Origin: Psychrobacillus psychrodurans
GTDB lineage: Bacteria; Bacillota; Bacilli; Bacillales_A; Planococcaceae
Strand: one strand, 5' to 3'
Assembly (NCBI RefSeq): GCF_027563345.1
Contig: NZ_JAMKBK010000002.1
DNA: 64,000 bases
Shown: in pieces, positions 16,751-26,231 of the stretch
How positions within the stretch are numbered: the stretch's first letter is position 1
How the letters are laid out: every line of letters starts with the position of its first letter
Notes under the pieces: model-generated
The model's input: the letters and a program-made list of their open reading frames with translations, nothing else
Database searches by the model: none
Told to the model about the DNA's origin: nothing
Made by a program: the position numbers and the translations under genes

Positions 16751-19042
16751 TTGGCAAGGAAGAAAAAAAGACCGACAAAAAAGCCAGTAAAAAAAACAAT
16801 GCATCCGCTCCTTTATGAAATTATTGGACTTCTAATTATTGGATTATCCATCATTTCTTTTTTTGAATATGGGCTTGTTGGGGAATTCTTGGCTTATATA
16901 AGTTATTTCTTATTTGGTAATTGGCATATTGCGGTTCCGTTTATGCTCATCGTTTATGCACTTATAATTATGATTAAACAATCAGTTCCAGCATGGAATC
17001 ATCGACTACTATTAGGCTGTGCATTTATATTAAGCAGTTTACTATTGTTTAGTCACATCGCTTTATTTCAGCAATTATTTGAAGGAAAAGCATTGGTGAC
17101 AAATTCCGTTCTAAGAGAAAGTTATCGTGTTCTAGTTGAAAGTGGTGGGATTACCGATAGAAATAGTTCGTTAGGTGGGGGAATAATAGGAGCCATTCTT
17201 TTTGCGACATTCCATGTTCTCTTCGATTCGGCAGGAGCAAAAGTAGCAGGCTGGCTTATGTTATTTATAGGGATCGTTCTGCTGACTGGAAAAGCACTTG
17301 TTCCTTTCTTAGTAGAGACATTTCCGAAGCTAAAAGAAAGTTTCCTAAATAGAACGAAAAAAAAGAAAGTAAAACCAGCACCAGCTCCACCGCAGGGCCA
17401 GTCCCGTCGAAACAAGAAACAGGCTGCTCAAGAAGAAGCAGTTACTGTAATAGAGGCAATTCCAGTTGAAACAGAAGAAGTAGAACAATCTTCGTCGCCA
17501 ATCATTTCAGCATTCACTGAACGAATAGCTAGAAAAGAAGTGGTTGAGGAACCATCTGAAGCTGTTGAACCATTAGAGATTAATATGGAAAATGTGACAG
17601 TTGAAAATGAAGATTATCAATTGCCTTCTATTAGCTTATTAGATTCCCCTGGTTATAGTGACCAAAGTGGAGAACTAAACGCAATTCAAGCAAATGCCAA
17701 AAAGTTAGAGCAAACATTTTTAAGTTTCGGAGTAAAAGCTAAGGTTACTCAAGTTCACTTAGGGCCAGCAGTAACTAAATATGAAGTTCTACCTGACGTT
17801 GGGGTAAAGGTTAGCAGAATCGTTAGTTTACATGATGATCTTGCACTAGCTTTAGCTGCTAGAGATATTAGGATCGAGGCACCTATTCCTGGGAAATCGG
17901 CAATAGGTATTGAGGTACCTAACAAAGAAGTAGCAATTGTAAGCTTACGAGAGGTCCTAGAATCAGAAGAAAATAATAAACCGAATCTGAAGCTACTAAT
18001 AGGTTTTGGTCGAGACGTTACTGGACAAGCTGTTCTTGCACAATTAAATAAAATGCCGCATTTACTTGTTGCAGGTTCCACAGGTAGTGGGAAGAGCGTA
18101 TGTATCAATGGCATAATTACAAGTATTATGATGCGTGCAAAACCTCATGAAGTAAAAATGATGATGATTGATCCAAAAATGGTAGAGCTTAATATGTATA
18201 ATGGAATTCCACATTTACTTGCGCCGGTGGTAACAGATCCACGAAAGGCATCACAAGCTTTGAAAAAAATCGTATCTGAAATGGAAAGAAGATATGAACT
18301 ATTTTCACATACTGGAACCCGAAACATGGAAGGTTATAATGAGCATATTGATAGATGGAATGAAGAAAATGAAGAAAAACATCCAAAACTTCCATTTATA
18401 GTTGTAATTGTAGATGAGTTAGCGGATTTAATGATGGTAGCTTCTAATGATGTAGAAGATTCTATCACTCGTTTAGCCCAAATGGCTCGTGCTGCGGGTA
18501 TTCATTTAATTATTGCTACACAGAGACCAAGTGTAGATGTTATCACAGGAATTATTAAAGCAAATATACCTTCTAGAATTGCGTTTGCAGTTTCCTCAGC
18601 TATTGATTCTAGAACTATTTTAGACATGGGCGGAGCAGAAAAACTATTAGGTAGAGGCGACATGTTATTTCTCCCAGCTGGTAGCTCCAAACCGGTGCGA
18701 GTACAGGGAGCATATTTGTCAGATGCAGAAGTTGAAAGAATTGTAGATTTTGTTATTGAACAACAAAAAGCAAATTATCAAGATGAAATGATTCCTGACG
18801 AAGTGGAAGAATCTGAAGGGCAAATAGATAGAGATGAATTATATGATGAGGTTGTTCAACTTGTAACAGAAATGCAAACCGCGTCTGTGTCATTACTTCA
18901 AAGAAGGTTTAGAATCGGTTATTCTAGAGCAGCCAGAATTATTGATCAGCTAGAACTTAGTGGAGTTGTTGGACCTTATGAAGGAAGTAAGCCAAGACAG
19001 GTTCTAGTCTCCAAACACTCGGTAGATGATGAATTTATTTGA
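16751..19042 (+). CDS. spoIIIE: DNA translocase SpoIIIE/FtsK
   Basis: This 763-residue ATP-driven DNA pump moves the chromosome into the forespore and clears DNA from septa. A basic start is followed by about four membrane segments (residues 20-190) and an acidic linker. The FtsK motor domain has Walker A GSTGSGKSV near 441 and Walker B VIVDELADLMM near 551, with IATQRPSVDVITG further on. A C-terminal winged-helix gamma domain (about 690-755) recognises orienting sequences. The start is TTG, four bases after AGGTGA. Length is close to the B. subtilis protein. SpoIIIE rather than a vegetative FtsK/SftA is favoured by synteny. Confidence 0.96.
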   Translation: MARKKKRPTKKPVKKTMHPLLYEIIGLLIIGLSIISFFEYGLVGEFLAYISYFLFGNWHIAVPFMLIVYALIIMIKQSVPAWNHRLLLGCAFILSSLLLFSHIALFQQLFEGKALVTNSVLRESYRVLVESGGITDRNSSLGGGIIGAILFATFHVLFDSAGAKVAGWLMLFIGIVLLTGKALVPFLVETFPKLKESFLNRTKKKKVKPAPAPPQGQSRRNKKQAAQEEAVTVIEAIPVETEEVEQSSSPIISAFTERIARKEVVEEPSEAVEPLEINMENVTVENEDYQLPSISLLDSPGYSDQSGELNAIQANAKKLEQTFLSFGVKAKVTQVHLGPAVTKYEVLPDVGVKVSRIVSLHDDLALALAARDIRIEAPIPGKSAIGIEVPNKEVAIVSLREVLESEENNKPNLKLLIGFGRDVTGQAVLAQLNKMPHLLVAGSTGSGKSVCINGIITSIMMRAKPHEVKMMMIDPKMVELNMYNGIPHLLAPVVTDPRKASQALKKIVSEMERRYELFSHTGTRNMEGYNEHIDRWNEENEEKHPKLPFIVVIVDELADLMMVASNDVEDSITRLAQMARAAGIHLIIATQRPSVDVITGIIKANIPSRIAFAVSSAIDSRTILDMGGAEKLLGRGDMLFLPAGSSKPVRVQGAYLSDAEVERIVDFVIEQQKANYQDEMIPDEVEESEGQIDRDELYDEVVQLVTEMQTASVSLLQRRFRIGYSRAARIIDQLELSGVVGPYEGSKPRQVLVSKHSVDDEFI

Positions 19043-19202
19043 GTCAAAAGGTTTAATAGTATAACACTTTCTAAAAAAAGTATGACAAAATCATTACAAA
19101 ACAATAAAGTTTTTGTAACGACTTTTAACCTAATATAAATAAAAGTATTTATTTCACGTTTTAAAAATGGTATAGTATGACTGATTAGTAGGAAAGTTTT
19201 AC

Positions 19203-19216
19203 ATCAGAGGTCTGAT
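19203..19216 (+). promoter_or_regulatory. Palindromic operator candidate for the GntR regulator
   Basis: ATCAGA-GG-TCTGAT is a perfect 6+2+6 inverted repeat, 24 bp before the regulator start and after a TATAGT hexamer at 19171. Its size fits an autoregulatory GntR/HutC operator. Confidence 0.5.
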
Positions 19217-19240
19217 CTCTTCAAAATGGTGGTGTTTTAG

Positions 19241-19969
19241 ATGACAATAAAAGTAGACCATCGTCATTTATATCTGCAAGTGATTGATCGTCTTAAACAA
19301 GACATCGATAAGGGCATATTTAAAGAAAAGGAAAAACTTCCTTCTGAATTTGAATTAGCCAAGTCGCTAGGAGTAAGTCGTGCAACTTTAAGAGAGGCTC
19401 TTCGCTTATTGGAAGAAGAAAATGTAATAATCAGACGGCATGGTGTGGGTACCTTTGTAAATTCTAAGCCAATTTTCACATCAGGTATCGAACAGCTTTC
19501 AAGCGTTTCTTCTATGATTCGTAAAGCTGGGATGGAGCCAGGTACTATTTACTTGAGTTCTATGCAAGCGATTCCATCTGAGGATGATATTTTAAGATTT
19601 CAATGCGGTGATGAGCAATCGATTGTTACGATGGAACGTGTCCGTACTGCAAATGGCGAACCAGTTGTATATTGTGTCGATAAGGTTCCGAAAAATTATT
19701 TACCTAATGATTTTCTCATTAGAGAAGAAGGCTCTATTTTTACTGCATTAGAGGAGTCTGGGGAAATACATATTTCGTACGCGGTGACGTTTATAGATCC
19801 TGTGGGTTACCACGAGATTGCATCACCAACTTTGAATTGTGAGCCAGAAACTTCATTGCTTGTTTTAAAACAACTCCATTACGATGAAAACGATCGTGTG
19901 GTTTTGTACTCGAAAAATTATTTTCGAGCAGATAAATTTAGCTTTCACGTTGTTCGGAAAAGGGTGTAA
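19241..19969 (+). CDS. ymfC: GntR family transcriptional regulator (YmfC-like)
   Basis: This 242-residue regulator has an N-terminal winged helix (LPSEFELAKSLGVSRATLREALRLLEEENVIIRRHGVGTFV spans about 29-70) and a C-terminal UTRA-type effector domain, placing it in the HutC subfamily. It sits after spoIIIE like B. subtilis YmfC. The next gene starts 46 bp downstream on the same strand and encodes a nucleoside-binding lipoprotein. Control of that importer by a nucleoside-related ligand is therefore a reasonable inference; the effector is not known from the sequence. Confidence 0.9.
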   Translation: MTIKVDHRHLYLQVIDRLKQDIDKGIFKEKEKLPSEFELAKSLGVSRATLREALRLLEEENVIIRRHGVGTFVNSKPIFTSGIEQLSSVSSMIRKAGMEPGTIYLSSMQAIPSEDDILRFQCGDEQSIVTMERVRTANGEPVVYCVDKVPKNYLPNDFLIREEGSIFTALEESGEIHISYAVTFIDPVGYHEIASPTLNCEPETSLLVLKQLHYDENDRVVLYSKNYFRADKFSFHVVRKRV

Positions 19970-20015
19970 AATGTAATAATTCCTGCTAATAAGAAAAATA
20001 ATGGGGGTTTTCAAG

Positions 20016-21101
20016 TTGACAAAACGTAAATTTGGATTAGGTCTATCATTAGTACTAGCTGCTGGAACAATTCTAGGAGCATGTGGATCTAAAGATGAAG
20101 AAACAACTAAACCAAAAGATTCAGAGGGTACAGGTTCTGAAGGTACTACTGAAGCAGTAGATTTTTCTTTAGCAATGGTAACTGACGTTGGTGGAGTTGA
20201 TGACAAATCTTTCAACCAACTAGCTTGGGAAGGTATTGAAGCTTTCGGTAAAGAAAATGGTCTTGAAAAAGGCGATGGTGGATATGACTACCTTCAATCA
20301 ACTGGTGACGCTGACTATATTACAAACTTAAATAACTTGGTACGTCGTGACTTTGATGTAGTTTATGGGATTGGTTTCTTAATGGAAGAACCGATTGGTA
20401 CTATTGCAGACCAACAACCAGAAGCACAACTTGCAATTATCGATGCTATCGTAGATAAACCAAACGTTGCATCTGTAATGTTTAAAGAGCAAGAGGGTTC
20501 ATTCCTTGCAGGCGTTGCTGCTGCTCTAATGTCTGAATCTAAACAAATCGGTTTTGTTGGTGGGATGGAAATTCCAGTAATCGAACGTTTTGAAGCTGGA
20601 TTCTTAGAAGGTGTTAAAGCTGTAGACCCATCTATTAAAGTAGATGTACAATACACTGGTAAATTTGATGACGCTGCACTTGGTAAAACAACTGCAAACC
20701 GTATGTATTCTTCAGGCGTAGATATTATTTTCCATGCTGCTGGTGGTACTGGTAACGGTGTATTCGCAGAAGCAAAAGAACGTAAAACAAAAGATGCTAA
20801 TGCAAACGTATGGGTTATCGGAGTTGACTCTGACCAATACGAAGAAGGTGCAGTTGGCGATAAAAATATAACTCTTACATCTATGCAAAAACGTGTAGAC
20901 ATTGCAGTTCAAACAATTGCAAAAGAAGCAATGGCTGGAAACTTCCCTGGTGGGAAAACAGTAACTTATGGTTTAGCAGAAAAAGGAGTTCAGCTTGCTG
21001 ATTCTCGCGGAGCTATCCCACAAGAAATTTTAGATCAAGTTCAAGAATACTCAGACAAAATTGCTGCTGGGGAAATCGTTGTTCCGGAAACAGTAGAATA
21101 A
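20016..21101 (+). CDS. BMP family nucleoside-binding lipoprotein
   Basis: This 361-residue substrate-binding protein belongs to the BMP/PnrA (Med/TmpC) family, which typically binds purine nucleosides for ABC import. A lipoprotein signal peptide ends in LGAC with the modified Cys at residue 23. The mature protein shows TDVGGVDDKSFNQLAWEG and a GGTGNGVF segment. The TTG at 20016 was chosen because the in-frame ATG at 20001 overlaps the GGGGG ribosome binding site. A terminator separates it from the ATPase and permease genes, which would give excess binding protein. It resembles NupN of the B. subtilis guanosine importer. Confidence 0.92.
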   Translation: MTKRKFGLGLSLVLAAGTILGACGSKDEETTKPKDSEGTGSEGTTEAVDFSLAMVTDVGGVDDKSFNQLAWEGIEAFGKENGLEKGDGGYDYLQSTGDADYITNLNNLVRRDFDVVYGIGFLMEEPIGTIADQQPEAQLAIIDAIVDKPNVASVMFKEQEGSFLAGVAAALMSESKQIGFVGGMEIPVIERFEAGFLEGVKAVDPSIKVDVQYTGKFDDAALGKTTANRMYSSGVDIIFHAAGGTGNGVFAEAKERKTKDANANVWVIGVDSDQYEEGAVGDKNITLTSMQKRVDIAVQTIAKEAMAGNFPGGKTVTYGLAEKGVQLADSRGAIPQEILDQVQEYSDKIAAGEIVVPETVE

Positions 21102-21115
21102 TAGTATTACCAAAC

Positions 21116-21152
21116 ATCATAAAGACCGAATTTTCTCGGTCTTTATGATATT
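21116..21152 (+). terminator. Terminator/attenuator after the binding-protein gene
   Basis: A perfect 14-bp stem ATCATAAAGACCGA / TCGGTCTTTATGAT with a 6-nt loop is followed by ATTTT. Partial read-through into the transporter genes is likely, because no strong promoter is seen after it. Confidence 0.8.
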
Positions 21153-21244
21153 TTAAATTAATAGATGAAAGATTTTAACTTTTCAAAGTATAAAGTCTTT
21201 CCTGTATTAATTTAGTACTAGTATTATAGTGGGGAGTGAATTCA

Positions 21245-22795
21245 TTGGAATATGTAATAGAGATGCTTGGCATACGGAAAGAGTTTGGATCGTTTGTTGC
21301 AAATGATAACATTACCCTTCAGTTAAAAAAGGGCGAAATACATGCTCTTTTAGGAAAAAATGGAGCTGGTAAATCCACCCTTATGAACGTATTATTTGGG
21401 TTATATCAACCTGAGGCCGGCGAGATAAAAGTAAAAGGAAAGACTGTTAAAGTTACGGACCCAAATGTTGCGAATGAGTTAGGTATTGGGATGGTCCATC
21501 AGCATTTCATGCTTGTTGAGAATTTTACAGTAACAGAAAATATAATATTAGGAAATGAGCTAACAAAAGCAGGCATTGTCAATATTAAAGATGCAGCAAA
21601 GAAAATTCAAAAGCTTTCAGAAATGTATGGATTAGATGTAGACCCTAATGCAAAGATTGAAGATATTTCTGTTGGAATGCAGCAGCGAGTTGAAATATTG
21701 AAAACGCTTTATCGCGGTGCAGATATACTGATATTTGATGAGCCGACTGCTTCGCTTACTCCTCAAGAGATTAATGAACTTATACAAATTATGAAGCGCT
21801 TAATACAAGAGGGTAAATCAATTATTTTGATCACGCATAAGTTAAAAGAAATTATGGATGTATCTGATCGAGTTACCGTTATTCGTAAAGGTGAAGGAAT
21901 TGGTACTGTGGTTACCGCGGAAACAAATCCAAATGAATTGGCATCATTAATGGTTGGTAGACAAGTAGAATTTAAGACTGTGAAAAGTGAAGCACATCCT
22001 ACAGATGATACACTCGTTATAAAGGACCTTGTCGTAGCAGATTATCGTGGAATCGATAAAGTTAAAGGATTAAACTTAACTGTCCGTAAGGGTGAAATAT
22101 TAGGGATTGCAGGAATTGATGGTAATGGGCAAAGTGAATTAATCGAGGCAATTACTGGTCTACGGAAATCAAAGTCTGGTTCAATAATGATAAATGGAAC
22201 CAACTTGACCAATAAAAAACCACGTAAAATTACAGAGTCTGGTGTAGGTCATATTCCGCAGGATCGTCATAAGCATGGTTTAGTTTTAGACTTCTCTATC
22301 GGTCATAATATTGCATTACAAACTTACTATCAAGTTCCTATTTCGAAAAATGGGATTATGAATTATTCAAAAGTTTCCGAGCTAGCTCAAAAAATTATTA
22401 ACGACTTTGATGTTCGCACACAAGGGGAACACACACCTGCTCGTGCACTTTCTGGTGGAAATCAGCAAAAAGCAATTATTGGACGAGAAGTTATACGTGA
22501 TCCAGAATTGTTAATCGCGGCATTACCAACACGTGGACTCGATGTAGGAGCTATTGAATTTATTCATCAGCGTCTTATTGAACAACGAGATAAGGGTAAA
22601 GCGGTACTTTTACTTTCATTTGAATTAGATGAGGTTATGAATGTATCCGACCGCATTGCAGTTATCTATGATGGACAAATTGTAGATACATTATTTCCTA
22701 AAGAAACCTCTGAACAAGAGTTAGGATTATTGATGGCAGGTCAAAAAAAGAATTCAAACATAGATAAACAGGGGGAAACAACTCATGTCGAATAG
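21245..22795 (+). CDS. nupO: Nucleoside ABC importer, tandem ATP-binding protein
   Basis: This 516-residue protein has two ABC domains in one chain, as in RbsA/NupO. The first has Walker A GKNGAGKST and signature ISVGMQQRVEI, with DEPTASLTP. The second has a degenerate Walker A, GIDGNGQSE, and signature ALSGGNQQK. A GTG at 21236 is in frame but lies within the GGGGAGTG ribosome binding site. The TTG at 21245 has a 6-base spacing and is preferred. It overlaps nupP by 11 bases. With the lipoprotein and two permeases it forms a complete importer, probably for purine nucleosides. Confidence 0.93.
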   Translation: MEYVIEMLGIRKEFGSFVANDNITLQLKKGEIHALLGKNGAGKSTLMNVLFGLYQPEAGEIKVKGKTVKVTDPNVANELGIGMVHQHFMLVENFTVTENIILGNELTKAGIVNIKDAAKKIQKLSEMYGLDVDPNAKIEDISVGMQQRVEILKTLYRGADILIFDEPTASLTPQEINELIQIMKRLIQEGKSIILITHKLKEIMDVSDRVTVIRKGEGIGTVVTAETNPNELASLMVGRQVEFKTVKSEAHPTDDTLVIKDLVVADYRGIDKVKGLNLTVRKGEILGIAGIDGNGQSELIEAITGLRKSKSGSIMINGTNLTNKKPRKITESGVGHIPQDRHKHGLVLDFSIGHNIALQTYYQVPISKNGIMNYSKVSELAQKIINDFDVRTQGEHTPARALSGGNQQKAIIGREVIRDPELLIAALPTRGLDVGAIEFIHQRLIEQRDKGKAVLLLSFELDEVMNVSDRIAVIYDGQIVDTLFPKETSEQELGLLMAGQKKNSNIDKQGETTHVE

Positions 22796-23831
22796 AGTAG
22801 TCAATATACTTGTCCCTGTAATTTCTGTTATTTTAGGATTGCTCGTAGGAGCCATTGTCATGCTAGTAAGTGGATATGATCCGGTGCAAGGTTATGCTGC
22901 ACTTTGGAATGGTATTTTTGGGGATACTTATGCAATTGGAGAGACTATTCGTCAAATTACTCCGTATTTACTTGCAGGTTTATCAGTAGCATTTGCTTTC
23001 CGTACAGGATTATTTAACATTGGGGTTGAAGGACAATTATTAGTAGGATGGTTTGCAGCAGCTTATGTTGGGATTGCATTTGATCTACCTATGTATATCC
23101 ATTTACCATTTGCAATTATCGCAGCAGCTTTAGCTGGAGCATTATGGGCTTTCATTCCGGGTCTTTTAAAGGCAAAATTACAGGTCCATGAAGTAATAGT
23201 AACAATCATGATGAACTATATTGCTTTACATACAACAAATGCATTGATAAAAGTTGTATCGGATGGCGGAGACAATACAGGAACGATTAATGCAACGGCT
23301 TCCTTAAAGTCTGCATTTTTCGAAAGTATTACAGATTATTCCCGTTTGCATTATGGTATTTTCATAGCATTAGCAATGGTGTTATTGATGTGGTTTTTAT
23401 TAGAAAAAACAACAACTGGTTACGAGTTAAAAGCAGTTGGTTTTAACAAACATGCGTCTGAGTACGCAGGTATGAATGTGAACAAAAATATTATTCTTTC
23501 TATGGTAATTTCCGGTGCATTTGCTGGACTAGCTGGTGCGATGGAAGCGTTAGGTACGTTCCAATACGCAAATGTTAAAGGTGGATTTACTGGTATTGGT
23601 TTTGATGGAATCGCAGTTGCCTTATTAGGAGCGAATACTCCACTGGGAGTAATTTTTGGTGCGGTGCTATTTGGATCATTAAAATATGGAGCTCTCAATA
23701 TGCCAAACGAAGCTGGTATTCCAGTAGAAATAGTTTCAATTGTAATAGCTATTATTATATTCTTCGTAGCATGTGGTTACGTTATTCGCTATTTCCTTGA
23801 AAAAGCGAACAAGAAAAAGGAGGCGAAATAA
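22785..23831 (+). CDS. nupP: Nucleoside ABC importer, permease 1
   Basis: This 348-residue integral membrane protein of the BPD_transp_2 (ribose/branched-chain amino acid) permease family has about ten hydrophobic segments. It includes GLFNIGVEGQLLVGW near residue 75 and GFNKHASEYAGMNV near 228. It overlaps nupO by 11 bases and is followed by nupQ after one base. Nucleoside specificity is inferred from the BMP-type binding protein. Confidence 0.93.
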   Translation: MSNRVVNILVPVISVILGLLVGAIVMLVSGYDPVQGYAALWNGIFGDTYAIGETIRQITPYLLAGLSVAFAFRTGLFNIGVEGQLLVGWFAAAYVGIAFDLPMYIHLPFAIIAAALAGALWAFIPGLLKAKLQVHEVIVTIMMNYIALHTTNALIKVVSDGGDNTGTINATASLKSAFFESITDYSRLHYGIFIALAMVLLMWFLLEKTTTGYELKAVGFNKHASEYAGMNVNKNIILSMVISGAFAGLAGAMEALGTFQYANVKGGFTGIGFDGIAVALLGANTPLGVIFGAVLFGSLKYGALNMPNEAGIPVEIVSIVIAIIIFFVACGYVIRYFLEKANKKKEAK

Positions 23832-23832
23832 T

Positions 23833-24792
23833 ATGAGCTTCTTAGATGTATTATATTTTATTATCCCTTCTGCGATTTTCTATGCAGCTCCTTTAATCTT
23901 CGTAGCTATCGGTGGGGTTTTCTCAGAACGATCTGGTGTTATCAACATCGGATTAGAAGGTTTAATGGTTATGGGTGCTTTTATCGGTATTCTATTTAAC
24001 TTAATGTTTATAGATACATTTGGAGCGATGACTCCGTGGGTTTCGTTAATCGCAGCAATGGTTGTTTCTGGGCTATTCTCAGTTATGCATGCAGTAGCAT
24101 CGATTTCCTTCCGCGCGGACCAAACAATATCTGGGGTTGCGATCAATATGCTAGGTGTTGCAATTGCTCTTTTCTCTGTGAAAATGATCTATGATAAAGG
24201 TCAAACAGATTATATTCAACAGCGATTTATTCGCTTTGATATACCACTATTAAGTGATATTCCGATAATTGGACCAATGCTATTTAAAGATGTATATGGA
24301 ACTTCAATTTTAGCAATCGGAGTTGCAGTGTTGGCTTGGTTCGTTATTTACAAAACTCCATTTGGATTACGTCTACGCGCTGTAGGGGAACATCCGATGG
24401 CTGCAGATACAATGGGTGTTAATGTAACTAAAATGCGTTATATTGCTGTTATCCTTTCTGGTGCGCTTGCAGGATTAGGTGGTGCAGTTTACTCTCAGTC
24501 TATTTCTGGAGAATTTAGTCATACTACTATTAATGGACAAGGGTTCATGGCTCTTGCAGCAATGATTTTTGGTAAATGGCATCCACTTGGAGCACTTGGA
24601 GCAGCATTGTTCTTTGGGTTTGCTCAAGCACTAAGTATTGTTGGTGGTCAGATTCCTTATGTAGATCAAGTACCAACTTATTTCTTACACATCTTGCCTT
24701 ATGCTTTAACTATATTGGCAGTAGCCGGATTTATAGGAAAAGCACACGCACCAAAAGCGAGTGGAATACCTTATATTAAAGGAAAACGATAA
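23833..24792 (+). CDS. nupQ: Nucleoside ABC importer, permease 2
   Basis: This is the second BPD_transp_2 family permease, 319 residues with eight to ten membrane segments. Key stretches are ERSGVINIGLEGLMVMGAF near residue 36 and GLRLRAVGEHPMAADTMGVNV near 177. The ATG at 23833 follows AAGGAGG with good spacing; a GTG further upstream would overlap nupP deeply. It is the last gene of the importer, ending in a terminator. Confidence 0.93.
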   Translation: MSFLDVLYFIIPSAIFYAAPLIFVAIGGVFSERSGVINIGLEGLMVMGAFIGILFNLMFIDTFGAMTPWVSLIAAMVVSGLFSVMHAVASISFRADQTISGVAINMLGVAIALFSVKMIYDKGQTDYIQQRFIRFDIPLLSDIPIIGPMLFKDVYGTSILAIGVAVLAWFVIYKTPFGLRLRAVGEHPMAADTMGVNVTKMRYIAVILSGALAGLGGAVYSQSISGEFSHTTINGQGFMALAAMIFGKWHPLGALGAALFFGFAQALSIVGGQIPYVDQVPTYFLHILPYALTILAVAGFIGKAHAPKASGIPYIKGKR

Positions 24793-24849
24793 TTTAAAGT
24801 TTTGTAGTTAAGCCAGTCTATACTTAACCAAACTAAATAGAAAATGGAA

Positions 24850-24878
24850 GAGGGACCAATTAATTGGTCCCTTTTTGT
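24850..24878 (+). terminator. Terminator after nupQ
   Basis: AGGGACCAATT and its complement form an 11-bp palindromic stem, followed by TTTTTG. Confidence 0.88.
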
Positions 24879-24953
24879 TTGGACTGATATAATTAGAAAA
24901 TGTATAGTGAATCACTAACTGAGATACACTAGAAAGAAAAAGGGGGATCACTT

Positions 24954-26231
24954 ATGTTTCAACAATTCGAACTTGCAAGTGGCGTTAAGCTTTTTGTGAG
25001 ACCTACAGAACAATTCAAAACGATCAATATCTCGTTCAAATGGAAACAACCTTTAACAGTAGAAAAAGCATCTATTCGTGCAGTTTTAGCGAATATATTA
25101 CAGTTCAGCAATGAAGTATACCCTACAAATGCAGCTTTTAGAAAGCGCTTAGACGACTTGTATGGAACTGCTTTATACTTTGATACAACGAAAAAAGGGA
25201 GCCACCATATTTTTTCACTGAACGCAGAAACCGTAAACGATGCATACTTATCCAATGAAAAAATTGTCGATGAAGTATTTTCTTTATTACATACCGTTAT
25301 TTTTAAACCAAATTTGGAGAATGGCAAATTTGGTGAATCAATTGTAAAAAGAGAAAAAGAGCAGGTAATTGAACGAATTCAATCCATGTATGATGACAAA
25401 ACCAGATATGCGCAGCAACGTTTGTTAGAGAACATTCGCCCAAATAATCCAGCTTCTATTACATCTAATGGTACAGTGGAGACTGTTAAAGCGATTACAA
25501 ACGAGCAACTAATTGAAATGCATCATGATTTACTAACAAAAGACGATTTATCTATCTATGTAGTTGGGGATGTAAATATACAGGAAATAAAAGAAAAAAT
25601 GCAGAGTCATTTTTCCTTTGTAGATCGAACAGAAAAGATTGAAAAGCCAGTTGATATACCAAGCGAAACAACTGATAAGAAATTTCTTCATGAAATACAA
25701 GATATGAAACAAGGTAAACTTCATATTGCCTATCAAACACCTATCACTTTTTTCTCGGAAGAATTTCCGGTTATGCAGCTTACAAATGGTATTTTAGGTG
25801 GATTTTCGCATTCTAAAATTTTTATGAACGTGCGTGAAAAAGAAAGTATGGCCTATTATGCATCGAGTAGCTACTCTTCACTCTATGGATTAATATTCGT
25901 GTTAGCAGGAATAGATTCTAATTTGCAGAAAAAAGCGGTCGCATTAATAGATGAACAACTAAAAGTAATGCAAGCAGGTGATATTTCCGACTTAGAATTA
26001 AACCAAACGAAATCTATGCTTACCAATCAACTGAAAGAAGCTTTAGATTCCGCACGTGCTCAAATTGAAATATACGACCAATATAAAGAATTGAACGCAT
26101 CCTTTACCGTAGAAGATTGGGTCGGAAAATGGATGAATGTTACAAAAGAACAAATACAACAAATGGCATTAACTATTGAAAAGGAATTTGTTTATTTCCT
26201 TTCAGGCAAGGAAGGTGCAGCAAATGAATAA
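24954..26231 (+). CDS. ymfF: M16 peptidase-like protein YmfF (no zinc motif)
   Basis: This 425-residue protein has the M16 fold but lacks HxxEH: the corresponding N-terminal region reads VLANILQFSNEVYP with no metal ligands. The C-terminal M16 half is retained, with GGFSHSKIFMNVREKESMAYYASS near 281-304. It overlaps the active paralogue ymfH by eight bases. An inactive plus active M16 pair recalls heterodimeric processing peptidases, so a joint enzyme is likely, as in the conserved B. subtilis ymfF-ymfH pair. AAGGGGG precedes the ATG. Confidence 0.9.
   Translation: MFQQFELASGVKLFVRPTEQFKTINISFKWKQPLTVEKASIRAVLANILQFSNEVYPTNAAFRKRLDDLYGTALYFDTTKKGSHHIFSLNAETVNDAYLSNEKIVDEVFSLLHTVIFKPNLENGKFGESIVKREKEQVIERIQSMYDDKTRYAQQRLLENIRPNNPASITSNGTVETVKAITNEQLIEMHHDLLTKDDLSIYVVGDVNIQEIKEKMQSHFSFVDRTEKIEKPVDIPSETTDKKFLHEIQDMKQGKLHIAYQTPITFFSEEFPVMQLTNGILGGFSHSKIFMNVREKESMAYYASSSYSSLYGLIFVLAGIDSNLQKKAVALIDEQLKVMQAGDISDLELNQTKSMLTNQLKEALDSARAQIEIYDQYKELNASFTVEDWVGKWMNVTKEQIQQMALTIEKEFVYFLSGKEGAANE

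Noticed and set aside
19092..19122. CATTACAAAA / TTTTGTAACG hairpin after spoIIIE as a terminator
   Set aside because: The pairing has a mismatch and is not followed by a T-run, so it was not called.
20363..20902. 179-codon frame on the minus strand inside the BMP lipoprotein gene
   Set aside because: It is a shadow of a well-recognised gene with no ribosome binding site or family match.
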